From positions 11,619 through 75,618 of the forward strand of contig JAJZJW010000010.1 in the NCBI GenBank assembly GCA_021809845.1: 64,000 nt of DNA, read 5' to 3'. A program made the translations under genes and the position numbers. Positions 33,724 through 42,402 of the stretch are shown piece by piece. How positions within the stretch are numbered: position 1 is the first letter of the stretch; each line of letters begins with the position of its first letter. Source of the DNA: a bacterium (GTDB taxonomy: Bacteria > SZUA-79 > Acidulodesulfobacterales > Acidulodesulfobacteraceae). The notes beneath the pieces are model-generated. The model saw nothing but the letters and a program-made list of their open reading frames with translations. It ran no database searches and was not told where the DNA came from.

Positions 33724-35412
33724 TTAACCGGCAGTGGGCGATTTGCGATATATAACTTGTTCCGTTGGGTTTGATTGAATGGTCTTGTGATTTCTGATAT
33801 ATTCCGCAATAACATCGCACGCTTTAAATTTGGTTAACCCCTTATCATCTGAATTCATATTTTGCATTTTTCCGCCTGTTGATACAGCCCAGTATTTTTT
33901 ATTCAGCTCTAATGGTTTTCCGTTAATTTCCCAGCTTTTAATTCTCTTATCAAAGGATTCATTTATATGTATATGAAATTTTGAATTAGAGACGCGCGTT
34001 GCATCTCCGCCCATCTGTAAATAAGCATCTTTCGCAAAAACATCGCTTAGAACACTTAATTGCGATAACAATAACTGTTTCCCCGTAAGAAGTGTTTTAT
34101 AAACCTCAGGATATGTCGTTCCATATTCGCCATAAACATTTTCCATAGTAATATCTGAACCGGGAAGTAAAGTCTCCCCCCAACGCCAGCCGGGGGCAAA
34201 AAATAATGGAGTATCAAATTTTTCAATAAATGCCTGCTCTGCAACGTTATCGACCGTACTGATAAATGTTGCCCGTCTATATAATAAACTTTCTGTCGTC
34301 CCTAGTTTCTCATTTAATATATTATTATATGGCTTAAATTGGTCGTCTATGAGCTGCGCAATTTTAGGGTCCGGTTTAATCCAATTTGTAACAATAGGTA
34401 TAAGCTTATGGTCGTAAGCCGTAATTTTTTTATTTGAAACATTTAAATCTAACCTGCCGATAAATTTTCCATGGGTTCCTGCCTGAACTATTAAGGTATT
34501 GTTTATAATTTCGGGTGCCGGAAGAATATCGTGCGTATGGCCTCCTACAATTACATCTATACCCTTGATTAAGGCTGCAAATTTTCTATCAACTTCAAGT
34601 CCGTTATGCGAAAGCACAACTACAACATCAACTTTTTCGGTATTTTTTAATTTATCAACCATCTTTTGAGCATGGTGAGTATCTATGCCGAATGACCACC
34701 CTTCGACAAAATGAGCAGGGTGCGCAAGCGGAACATACGGAAATGCCTGCCCGATTATACCCACTCTTAACCCGTTAACTTCCTTTATAATATATGGTTT
34801 AAAAATTAAATTCCCCCATGTTGAATTTTTTACATTCTGAGCAATAAAAGGGAAATTTAGATGTTTTATATTTTCCAGCAATTGTTTCTTTCCGTAGGTA
34901 AATTCCCAGTGTCCGGTCATTGCGTCATAACCCATTGCATTTTGAACATTATAGACGGCCTTTCCTTTTGTCAAAAGAGCAATGCCGGTTCCTTGCCATG
35001 AGTCGCCGGTATCAAGCAATATAGTTTTGCCATATCTTTCATCTCTAATTTTATTGATTATTGTACTCATATGGGCATATCCGCCCATAGGTCCATATTC
35101 CTTAGATAATTTATCAAAATTTTTGTAAGAACAAAAATATCCCATAGCAGATTTTGGGTTAATATCATAATATAAACAGAAAGAATCTCCAACTAAATGA
35201 CCGGGTCTGCCGTTCATGATTTTAGGACCTATATTTACTGACGGTTCCCTATATAATACCGGTTTTAAATGCGCATGAGAATCTGAATTCCAAATGATGG
35301 TAAGGTTGCCTACAGGTTTATATTTAAGCAGATTTACAGGATTAATCGCTAAATAACCCGTAAGGAGTGCGCTTTTTTTTAAAAAATCTCTTCTTGTAAC
35401 ATTATTTTCCAT
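33724..35412 (-). CDS. soxB: Thiosulfohydrolase SoxB
   Basis: A periplasmic manganese-dependent hydrolase that releases sulfate from the SoxY-bound cysteine S-sulfonate in thiosulfate oxidation. The twin-arginine signal RRDFLKKSALL is at residues 7-17. The metallophosphatase/5'-nucleotidase core shows NSDSHAH, LLDTGDSWQGTG, VVVLSHNGLEVD and GGHTHDILP. The C-terminal 5'-nucleotidase domain starts near residue 360. The length of 562 matches SoxB. It lies downstream of soxY, soxZ and a DUF302 gene. No sigma-54 element is seen in its own 241-bp upstream gap, so it is probably expressed from the barrel-soxY promoter. Confidence 0.95.
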   Translation of the reverse strand: MENNVTRRDFLKKSALLTGYLAINPVNLLKYKPVGNLTIIWNSDSHAHLKPVLYREPSVNIGPKIMNGRPGHLVGDSFCLYYDINPKSAMGYFCSYKNFDKLSKEYGPMGGYAHMSTIINKIRDERYGKTILLDTGDSWQGTGIALLTKGKAVYNVQNAMGYDAMTGHWEFTYGKKQLLENIKHLNFPFIAQNVKNSTWGNLIFKPYIIKEVNGLRVGIIGQAFPYVPLAHPAHFVEGWSFGIDTHHAQKMVDKLKNTEKVDVVVVLSHNGLEVDRKFAALIKGIDVIVGGHTHDILPAPEIINNTLIVQAGTHGKFIGRLDLNVSNKKITAYDHKLIPIVTNWIKPDPKIAQLIDDQFKPYNNILNEKLGTTESLLYRRATFISTVDNVAEQAFIEKFDTPLFFAPGWRWGETLLPGSDITMENVYGEYGTTYPEVYKTLLTGKQLLLSQLSVLSDVFAKDAYLQMGGDATRVSNSKFHIHINESFDKRIKSWEINGKPLELNKKYWAVSTGGKMQNMNSDDKGLTKFKACDVIAEYIRNHKTIQSNPTEQVIYRKSPTAG

Positions 35413-35653
35413 GGCTTTTTATATCTCCATTAATAAATTGAATTAAAATGAAATGAAACCGGAAGTTTCATTGTTTTATCCTAAAAAGTTTTATCTTAAA
35501 AAAATTCATAGCAACTATGCCTAACTTAATAATAAAATTATTTATATTATGAATTTATATTATGAACTTTATATTATAACTTATATTATGAACTGCATAT
35601 CAATTCACTGACATTAACAAAATATAATATATATTGCCTAATGTTAATAAATT

Positions 35654-36139
35654 TTAAAAACCATTCTTGACTGAATTAATAATACTCACCATCTGACGAC
35701 TTACCTTTAAAGCCGTTTTTTTCATTACAGGAGTATTATTTTTAAAAAATTTAAGCGCAAAAGATGGTAAAAATCCTATAATAACTACATTTTTTCCTTT
35801 TTTATATACAGCAACCCTGCATGGCATAAAAGCCGCATAATTTTTATTGCCGCTAAGGATATTGTAAGCATAAGATAAATTACAAAACTCAATGACGTCC
35901 AATTTTGATATTTTTTTTCCTATGCCTTGTATGCCCTGCGAAATAGGATTTACTGAAACTATAACATAATTGTCATTTATTATGGACTGCTTTAAATCGA
36001 ACACAACATTTTTAAACTTTTTTTTGATTTTTAACGTATAAAATGCTTTTTTATTGTTTTTGCTTAAAGCAAAAACGTTGTTAACCGAACATCCGCAAAA
36101 AATAATTACAAATAAAATTAAAACAATAAACTTTTTCAT
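35654..36139 (-). CDS. DUF302-family exported protein
   Basis: A 161-residue protein with an N-terminal hydrophobic signal of lipoprotein or Sec type (VIIFCGCSVNNVFA). The mature part fits DUF302: a run with FKNVVFDLKQSIINDNYVIVSV, FCNLSYAYNILSG, AAFMPCRVAVYKKG, and a C-terminal helix. DUF302 proteins recur in sulfur-oxidation gene clusters; their biochemical role is unknown. It sits between soxZ (30 bp) and soxB, so a role in the Sox pathway is likely. The two Cys of the mature domain (FCN and PCR) are candidate sulfur or metal ligands. Confidence 0.7.
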   Translation of the reverse strand: MKKFIVLILFVIIFCGCSVNNVFALSKNNKKAFYTLKIKKKFKNVVFDLKQSIINDNYVIVSVNPISQGIQGIGKKISKLDVIEFCNLSYAYNILSGNKNYAAFMPCRVAVYKKGKNVVIIGFLPSFALKFFKNNTPVMKKTALKVSRQMVSIINSVKNGF

Positions 36140-36169
36140 TGAATCCCCATAATTGTGATGTAATATAAG

Positions 36170-36499
36170 TTAATAAACATTTATCAGAATAGATTTTTTA
36201 TATATATTGCCCTCGCTGTCATGCATTACAAAATCTAACGGCGCACTTTTTTCAGCCTTTATATAAAATGCTAAAAACGGATTTGCCGCAATTCCTATAC
36301 CGTAATGACATGTTGTTATCAATTTCTTATCATAAAATATATTAACTTTGTTAATTATCCATTTGGGTATAATTTTACCTGTTTTAGGATTTTTTACAAG
36401 TCCTGTGTTCATAGGATGTTCTGTTAAGGTTAAAACTTTAAAATTTTTTCCTTTTTTTACTTTTCTCGGCGCCCTTACCATTATTGTTCCAATTTTCAT
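36170..36499 (-). CDS. soxZ: Thiosulfate oxidation carrier subunit SoxZ
   Basis: A 109-residue SoxZ, the partner of the sulfur-carrier protein SoxY. The family pattern is recognisable throughout: IMVRAPRKVKKG, LTEHPMNTGLVKNPKTGKIIPKWIINK, AANPFLAFYIKAEKS and a C-terminal beta strand. It lacks its own signal, as expected, because SoxZ is exported as a complex with SoxY. The gene follows soxY after 85 bp and precedes DUF302 after 30 bp. Confidence 0.95.
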   Translation of the reverse strand: MKIGTIMVRAPRKVKKGKNFKVLTLTEHPMNTGLVKNPKTGKIIPKWIINKVNIFYDKKLITTCHYGIGIAANPFLAFYIKAEKSAPLDFVMHDSEGNIYKKSILINVY

Positions 36500-36584
36500 T
36501 TTTGACCTCTCACTTATTAAAAATAAATAATTTTAATTAATTAAATTAAACTTTTTCTATTATTTTACATTTTTTAAAATAATA

Positions 36585-37148
36585 TCAACATCCTCCTACG
36601 GTTACTTTAACGAGTTTCCTTGCGCCATAAACTTCGTTATTAGAATATTCTGCCAGAACCTGGACATAGGACTCCTGCAACAATTTTATTCTGGTAGCAA
36701 TATATGCTTTGCCGTTAAGCGGCGTTAAGTCAAATGAACCTAATATTAGATGCGGATTATTTAAATCACATATATAAAAAGTTTTTAAATATAGACTGTT
36801 TGTCTGCGGCTTTTTGGTTTCCATTTTTATCGGCACCATTGCCCCGTCCTGCGCAATTAACGGAAGACTTATTTTTGGAATAAGCAATTTTTCTTCAGCG
36901 CTCGGATTGGTAATCCATTTGACTTCTTTTCCGTTAATGGTTTTAACGTAATTTGTTTTTATTTTAACCGGCTTAAGCGAAATTTTCTTAGCAAAAGAAT
37001 CCTTCGGAACATTCAATATTGAAGTTGCTCCTATCGTCAAAGCAGTTGTCAAAATTGTTTTTTTTATAAAATCTCTTCTTGTTACTTTATTTGTATTTAG
37101 TGCTGTCTTCTCAGCGTCACCTGCTAATTGTCTAATATCTTTGTTCAT
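36585..37148 (-). CDS. soxY: Thiosulfate oxidation carrier protein SoxY
   Basis: The sulfur-carrier subunit of the Sox complex; intermediates are bound to a C-terminal cysteine. A twin-arginine signal TRRDFIKKTILTTA starts at residue 23. The protein ends VTVGGC directly before the stop: the swinging-arm Cys is present, but the two glycines that usually follow (GGCGG) are missing. The length of 187 is otherwise normal. It is first of the soxYZ pair, downstream of the outer-membrane barrel gene. The AT-rich sequence after the stop TGA shows no hairpin, so I read it as a true stop. Confidence 0.92.
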   Translation of the reverse strand: MNKDIRQLAGDAEKTALNTNKVTRRDFIKKTILTTALTIGATSILNVPKDSFAKKISLKPVKIKTNYVKTINGKEVKWITNPSAEEKLLIPKISLPLIAQDGAMVPIKMETKKPQTNSLYLKTFYICDLNNPHLILGSFDLTPLNGKAYIATRIKLLQESYVQVLAEYSNNEVYGARKLVKVTVGGC

Positions 37149-37296
37149 GTTATAGTCTTCTCCTTAATTTTAAATTTTTTTTATTAATCAAAATCGTATA
37201 TTAAATAATTTGTTCAAATCGTATGCGCCTTGTGCAAAATAAAGTCATTCTTTTAAACTTAAGTTAAAACTTTCATATCGCAATTAATTAAGTAAA

Positions 37297-39054
37297 TTAA
37301 AAATTCCATATAATGGCGGTACCCACAGCAGCTATATTTTTGTGCGTCGCTGTATCTAAGCAAGCAGTCGTGCTATTAGTTACGCAGCCGGGGGAATAAT
37401 TACCCGGACCATAAAATGTATCTAGCCCTTTTCCTGTAAACATATAAGCCGCCCAAGCTTTCCAGAAAAAACCTTTTTTAATAACATGTACAAAATCGAG
37501 GTCAAATTCTGTTCCGATGTTACTTCCGCCAAAAAGAGGAACATATTTGCCGTTTACATGTATATTTGATTTTACCCAATTAGCCTGTATAACGGCTTCG
37601 GTTAAATTATTTTTATCTGGTAAAAACTCTCTGAATAAAATCTCTTCAATTCTTTTGTTTTCCAAATTGGAAGATAGCGGCGCACCGTACATATAACTGT
37701 TTCCGGGAGCGAGCATTTGTATCATCTGCCAGTTGGATGTTATGAGATTGCCAAATAAAGTAGGTTGATTTTGAACCCTTGAATAATCGGACATATCATA
37801 AGAACCCGCCTCTACAGGAGCGCCAAGCCCAAATTTAAATCCGACCATAACGGGTATCTTTTTAATGTTTGTTATCGTTGAGCCTTTGGCATAAATATCG
37901 TAAGAATTAATAGTGTCGTAATTATTATTGCCTACCGGCTCAACCAGTAAAGGGGCAGTAAATGGAGATTTTGGATTAGCCCCGCCCCACGGAGTCCATG
38001 TGTAATGATGAGCGGATTGGCTATTGAGCAGTCCGTCTGACAAAGCAGCCGACGTCGGCACGGCTTTACCTCTTAGATAATCAAATTCAATTGCAAACCT
38101 GTTTCTGCCGTTTTTATACCATAACGAACCGCCTGCCAAAGTAATATTAAGGGCAGGCCATAAATTATTGTCGTTAGTATATGAACCAAATGTTTGAAAA
38201 TAAACAGAATTTGGTACGTTATACAACGGAGCCTGAAATTGATTGAGATGCGCTTCTGTAAGCCATGCGCTAAAAATTGTGTGACTTACGGGTTTTTTAG
38301 TTATAAATTGAATCACAGGGATTGTTCCCATTTGCACATGGGTATAACCCATGGCAGAGGTCGGGTAAAATCCCTCCGTTGTTCCGGCAAGCCCTTGCAA
38401 TGTATTGCAAGGATTGAGTTTGTTTGAAGAATAGCAATATGTTCCGGCAGCTGCCATCGATGTTATCATAGTACCTGCGGTAACATTAAAATTACCTACA
38501 CTAAAATTATCAAAGATACCATCAACATCTGTTCTTATAGCTGCTCCGAGACCAAAATGCAAAAATGTTCTGCCAAATATAATATGTCTGAAATATTGAT
38601 TGGGCAATCTCAAATTAATATAAACTTCTCTAATGCCAAATGTATCAAAATCATTATTAAAACCGGTCGGCACAGGATTTTGAGCCAGCGTTTGGAATCC
38701 AGGAGGAATGCCCCCGTAATAACTTGAAACGCCGTTATAATCGCTTGAAAGTGCAAACTGCGTATATAAACTTATAAGTTTTTTATATTTAATTAATGTA
38801 TTAATTCTTAACATTTGGGCAAATTCTTGGAATGAATTATTATTCGGATATCCCGAAACATTTTGGAATCCTTGCCCCTGATTCTTGGCATAAAAAGCCG
38901 CGCCTATATACCTGCCTCCAAGCATAAAACTGAGACCGCTTTGTGGTTTTGTTTGCTGTTTCTTAAGCTTAGCTGCAAATACGGTAACGGGACGGCACAG
39001 ACATACCAAAAAATAAAAAATTGCCGCACCCATATAGATTGATTTTAATCGCAT
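37297..39054 (-). CDS. Outer-membrane beta-barrel protein, porin-like
   Basis: A 585-residue protein with an N-terminal signal (hydrophobic residues about 7-26, cleavage near VFAAK) and a mature chain rich in alternating hydrophobic and polar residues with many Asn, Gly and aromatic residues. The C terminus ends in Phe, as recognised by the BAM machinery. It is probably a porin or carboxylate/DcaP-like barrel; the precise substrate is unknown. It is the first gene downstream of a sigma-54 promoter and is followed by soxY after 148 bp, so a role in uptake of thiosulfate or a sulfur compound is inferred. A long 5' leader of about 130 nt is predicted. Confidence 0.75.
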   Translation of the reverse strand: MRLKSIYMGAAIFYFLVCLCRPVTVFAAKLKKQQTKPQSGLSFMLGGRYIGAAFYAKNQGQGFQNVSGYPNNNSFQEFAQMLRINTLIKYKKLISLYTQFALSSDYNGVSSYYGGIPPGFQTLAQNPVPTGFNNDFDTFGIREVYINLRLPNQYFRHIIFGRTFLHFGLGAAIRTDVDGIFDNFSVGNFNVTAGTMITSMAAAGTYCYSSNKLNPCNTLQGLAGTTEGFYPTSAMGYTHVQMGTIPVIQFITKKPVSHTIFSAWLTEAHLNQFQAPLYNVPNSVYFQTFGSYTNDNNLWPALNITLAGGSLWYKNGRNRFAIEFDYLRGKAVPTSAALSDGLLNSQSAHHYTWTPWGGANPKSPFTAPLLVEPVGNNNYDTINSYDIYAKGSTITNIKKIPVMVGFKFGLGAPVEAGSYDMSDYSRVQNQPTLFGNLITSNWQMIQMLAPGNSYMYGAPLSSNLENKRIEEILFREFLPDKNNLTEAVIQANWVKSNIHVNGKYVPLFGGSNIGTEFDLDFVHVIKKGFFWKAWAAYMFTGKGLDTFYGPGNYSPGCVTNSTTACLDTATHKNIAAVGTAIIWNF

Positions 39055-39196
39055 TCTCTCCTCCTATAAATTTTATGCGAAAATAGTTAAACAAATGTAC
39101 AACGATGTACGATAATGTACGATAATCAATTTATTTTTAATAAATAAATAAATAAATAAAATTTATCATAGTTATAGTTATATACTATAAAATATA

Positions 39197-39213
39197 TAGC
39201 AAATACTATGCCA
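39197..39213 (-). promoter_or_regulatory. Sigma-54 promoter of the barrel-soxYZ-soxB run
   Basis: On the minus strand the sequence is TGGCATAGTATTTGCTA, with GG and GC separated by exactly 10 bases. The consensus is TGGCACG-N4-TTGCW. It lies 143 bp upstream of the barrel gene start. The adjacent upstream gene is the sigma-54 activator. Confidence 0.75.
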
Positions 39214-39275
39214 TAATAAGATTACGTACAGTTTCAGATTTATATTGACTATAAATTATTTTAAGATTCATTAAT

Positions 39276-39311
39276 TGTCCGTATAAGAACAGTTTAGTGC
39301 TAAAAAGGACT
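39276..39311. promoter_or_regulatory. Two tandem 16-bp dyads, probable activator sites
   Basis: TGTCCGTATAAGAACA at 39276-39291 and AGTGCTAAAAAGGACT at 39296-39311 start exactly 20 bp apart, two helical turns. Both resemble the perfect dyad near 46204. They lie about 60-115 bp upstream of the sigma-54 promoter, a normal distance for enhancer-like sites of NtrC-family activators. Confidence 0.5.
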
Positions 39312-39394
39312 TTTCGAGATATTAACAGTGCAGACATGAACTTATTTATTAAAAATTAAAATCACGTTTAATTTGCGACAATATTTAAGTTTTA

Positions 39395-39457
39395 GATTTA
39401 AAATAATCTATCGTTTATTATGTTTATTAAATTTGATTTAAAATAATCTATCGTTTA
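39395..39457. repeat. 40-bp tandem duplication of the response-regulator 3' end
   Basis: A 23-bp segment gatttaaaataatctatcg and flanks occur at 39395-39417 and 39435-39457, period 40. The second copy includes the stop codon and last residues of the response-regulator gene; the first is a spare copy of its tail downstream of the stop. Confidence 0.85.
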
Positions 39458-40806
39458 ATATTTTTATTAAAAAGTTCGTATTTTTTCATCTTAGTTCTTA
39501 GTTGTTTTCTGGATAGACCGATAGAAGCAGCTGCTTTTGTCTGATTATAATTATTTTTTTCAAGTGCCTTAATTACAAGTTCTTTTTCTACCGCATCCAG
39601 ATTTAAATCATAATCTGAATTATTATTGGAAGGCATCAAAATGGATGAGACGACTTCGCCTGTTTTTTTTAAATAATTTGGCAAATTATCAACTTCAATG
39701 ATATCATAAGGTGTAATGATAACAGCTCTTTCAATTATATTTTCAAGTTCTCTTATATTACCCGGAAAACTATATTGCATTAATTTTTCTTCAGCATCTT
39801 TTGATATACTAACAACGTTCTTTTTGTTTTCTGCATTAAATCTTTTTATAAAATAATATACGAGCGGCATAATATCGTCTTTCCGTTCCCTGAGCGGAGG
39901 TACTTTTACATGAAATACATTTATCCTGTAAAACAAATCTTCTCTGAATTTATTCTGCAACACGGCACTTTCTATGTCAATATTTGTTGCGCTTACAATC
40001 CTTGCGGTAAGCTTGATGACAGAATTGGAGCCTAGCATTGAAAATTCACGCTCCTGTAATATTCTTAATAATTTTGACTGGATAAACAAAGGCATCTCTC
40101 CAATCTCATCTAAAAACAATGTTCCGTTGGACGCAAGTTCAAACTTTCCTTTTTGTGTGTTTATGGCGTTTGTAAATGAACCTTTTACATGGCCGAAAAG
40201 TTCATTTTCTATTAAACTATCGGGGTATGCGTTAATATTAATTCCGACAAAAGGTCCTTTTCTTCCTGATACTTCATGAATAATTTTTGCTATTAATTCC
40301 TTGCCGGTCCCTGTTTCGCCCGTTATTAAAATATTAGAAGGAGCTTTTGCAATCATTCCTATTTCTTTGATTAAATCTTCCATAATTTTAGATTGGTAAA
40401 TCAACTTAGTATCAAATTGCGGTTTATTTTCGTTGTGATAGTTTTCTTTTTTGCTTAGCAAAATGTTTATATTATTAATTAAGCCGTCCATATCTATCGG
40501 TTTACTTATAAAATCATCGGCTCCTATTTTGATAGCCTTAACAGCATCGTCAATAAAACCGTTTGCCGTAATCATTATAAATATCATATCTTTGTTGGTG
40601 TTTCTTATAAGACTCAAAAAATCTAATCCGCTCATCCCGGTTAATATTAAATCGCAAAGTATCACATCATACTTATTGCTGTCCATTTTAGTAGAGGCAA
40701 CCTCTGCACTAATTGCAACATCAACATTAAAACCGTTTTGTTCAAGATTTGAACCGACAGTTTTTAGAATATTTTTTTCATCATCAATTAAAAGTATTCT
40801 GGTCAT
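39448..40806 (-). CDS. Sigma-54 dependent response regulator (NtrC family)
   Basis: An enhancer-binding activator with receiver, AAA+ and Fis-type DNA-binding domains. The phosphoacceptor Asp is in CDLILTGMSG; Walker A is GETGTGKELIAK, Walker B is GTLFLDEIGEM, and the arginine-finger region follows. The C-terminal HTH is NYNQTKAAASIGLSRKQLRTKMKK. The sigma-54-contact loop reads GSFTNA rather than GAFTGA, a variation known in the family. I chose ATG at 40806, which starts MTRILLIDD; a GTG at 40821 is an alternative. Together with the kinase (40925-42313) it forms the two-component system of the Sox cluster. Its predicted targets are the two sigma-54 promoters here. Confidence 0.93.
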   Translation of the reverse strand: MTRILLIDDEKNILKTVGSNLEQNGFNVDVAISAEVASTKMDSNKYDVILCDLILTGMSGLDFLSLIRNTNKDMIFIMITANGFIDDAVKAIKIGADDFISKPIDMDGLINNINILLSKKENYHNENKPQFDTKLIYQSKIMEDLIKEIGMIAKAPSNILITGETGTGKELIAKIIHEVSGRKGPFVGININAYPDSLIENELFGHVKGSFTNAINTQKGKFELASNGTLFLDEIGEMPLFIQSKLLRILQEREFSMLGSNSVIKLTARIVSATNIDIESAVLQNKFREDLFYRINVFHVKVPPLRERKDDIMPLVYYFIKRFNAENKKNVVSISKDAEEKLMQYSFPGNIRELENIIERAVIITPYDIIEVDNLPNYLKKTGEVVSSILMPSNNNSDYDLNLDAVEKELVIKALEKNNYNQTKAAASIGLSRKQLRTKMKKYELFNKNIKR

Positions 40807-40850
40807 AATTATAAAATTCACTTAAAAGTACAATAGCATATTGTATTATT

Positions 40851-40923
40851 AAAGCATTGCTCTATGAAATTGTATTATAAAAACATTATATTAAAGTATT
40901 GCACTATTAAATTGTATTATAAA
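40851..40923. repeat. 31-bp direct repeat, two copies with 42-bp period
   Basis: Copies at 40851-40881 and 40893-40923 (aaagNattgcNctatNaaattgtat...) differ at three bases. They fill the 118-bp gap between kinase and response regulator. Confidence 0.85.
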
Positions 40924-40924
40924 C

Positions 40925-42313
40925 TTATCTTTTTGGAAGAATAACAGTAAAAACAGTAAATCCATCTATTCTTTCAGCTTTAATTGAGCCTTTGTGCAAA
41001 AACACAATTCTTGACGATATAGCAAGACCTAAGCCGGTTCCGCTTTTCTTAGTTGTAAAAAAAGGCTTAAATACATTGCTTGTATTCAAAGTTTTTATAC
41101 CTTCTCCATTATCTGATATGCTGATTGATATTTTATCTTTTTTATATGCTGCGGAACTTGTTATTCTTATTGTAGGGTTTTTTACATTGCTAACCGCGTC
41201 CATTGCGTTAATAAGCAAATTAATAATAACCTGCTTTAATAATTCCTTGTCTCCTTTTGTTAATCCGATAGAATTATCTAATTGTTTTATAATTTTTATG
41301 TTGATGTTTTTTATTTCATAATTTAATATCTGGAGTGATTCATTTATTATATAATTCAGGTTAATATCGGTTAATTTAGGTTCTCTTTGTTTTGCAAAAT
41401 TCATAAAACCTACTGTCATATTATTGAGCCTTTTTAGTTCTTCTTCAATAATATTAATAAATTCTATCAATTTTTTATCTTTAGTATGAAGATTATTTTT
41501 TATATATTTATTGCTGGAATTAATCACATAAGCAGCATTTTTTATTTCATGCGCTACCATGGTGGACATTTCTCCCATTTGCGCCATACAGTTTAATTCC
41601 TCCCTTTCTTTACTGATTAGTTCTATTTTCTCGGTATATCCTTTTATACTTTTAATCATAGAATTAAAAATATCGGCCAAACTCCCAACCTCATCTTTGG
41701 AACTGGGTTCAATATGGACTGAATAATCTCCGCTGGAAACCTTCGCCATGTTGTTTTTGAGTAATATAAGGGGTTCTATAATTTTAGATATTATAAAATA
41801 AAATATGACAAGACCTATAAATATAATAATAAAACTTATAAAATAAAACCTGGCTGCAACCCAAAAAACTCTTAGTCTTATGTGCTGCAGCTCTTTTTTA
41901 ATATTAAATTGTACATACACTTTTCCTAAGACTTTATCATCGTGTTTTATTAGTTCCGGAGTAATATTTATTATTAATTTTTTATTATATAAACCTAAAT
42001 AAAGCTGATGTTTTATGCCTATTTTTTTGTCTTTAAATACGTTAATATATAAATATTTAATATAACTATCTCTATTAATTTCATAAAAAACATTTTTTAT
42101 AGACACAATATCTTTATGTAATAAAAAAAATTTTAATTGCGATACACACGTTTTTTTACGCGCATTATTTCTTAAAGAATTTCTATAAACAAGCGTAGTA
42201 TAAATTGTGTATAAAGCGATGGAGTTAACGGTAATTATTACAAAAAATAAGATAACAAAAGATGAAAAAAGGAGCTTTGTTTTTAAGCTAATATCTTTTA
42301 TAAATTTCAACAT
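40925..42313 (-). CDS. Membrane sensor histidine kinase
   Basis: A 462-residue kinase with two transmembrane segments (about residues 13-35 and 160-182), a roughly 125-residue periplasmic loop, HAMP, and the catalytic domains. The phosphoacceptor is in MVAHEIKNAAYVI; the N box is NLLINAMDA, and the G boxes SDNGEGI and GTGLGLAISSR are intact. It is expected to phosphorylate the sigma-54 response regulator downstream (118-bp gap). The ligand is unknown; its position among sox genes suggests a thiosulfate or sulfur signal. Confidence 0.92.
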   Translation of the reverse strand: MLKFIKDISLKTKLLFSSFVILFFVIITVNSIALYTIYTTLVYRNSLRNNARKKTCVSQLKFFLLHKDIVSIKNVFYEINRDSYIKYLYINVFKDKKIGIKHQLYLGLYNKKLIINITPELIKHDDKVLGKVYVQFNIKKELQHIRLRVFWVAARFYFISFIIIFIGLVIFYFIISKIIEPLILLKNNMAKVSSGDYSVHIEPSSKDEVGSLADIFNSMIKSIKGYTEKIELISKEREELNCMAQMGEMSTMVAHEIKNAAYVINSSNKYIKNNLHTKDKKLIEFINIIEEELKRLNNMTVGFMNFAKQREPKLTDINLNYIINESLQILNYEIKNINIKIIKQLDNSIGLTKGDKELLKQVIINLLINAMDAVSNVKNPTIRITSSAAYKKDKISISISDNGEGIKTLNTSNVFKPFFTTKKSGTGLGLAISSRIVFLHKGSIKAERIDGFTVFTVILPKR

Positions 42314-42402
42314 ATTTTATGTTATATCATATACAAATAGACAAACATAACTATTAATTAATAATTATATAATTATATAATTATATAATAAATATTTCAT
42401 GC

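Noticed and set aside
36585-36587. SoxY stop TGA as a second selenocysteine codon after the active Cys
   Set aside because: The sequence after it is almost only A and T with no stem and no G-rich loop, and the continuation does not resemble any SoxY. It is an ordinary stop.
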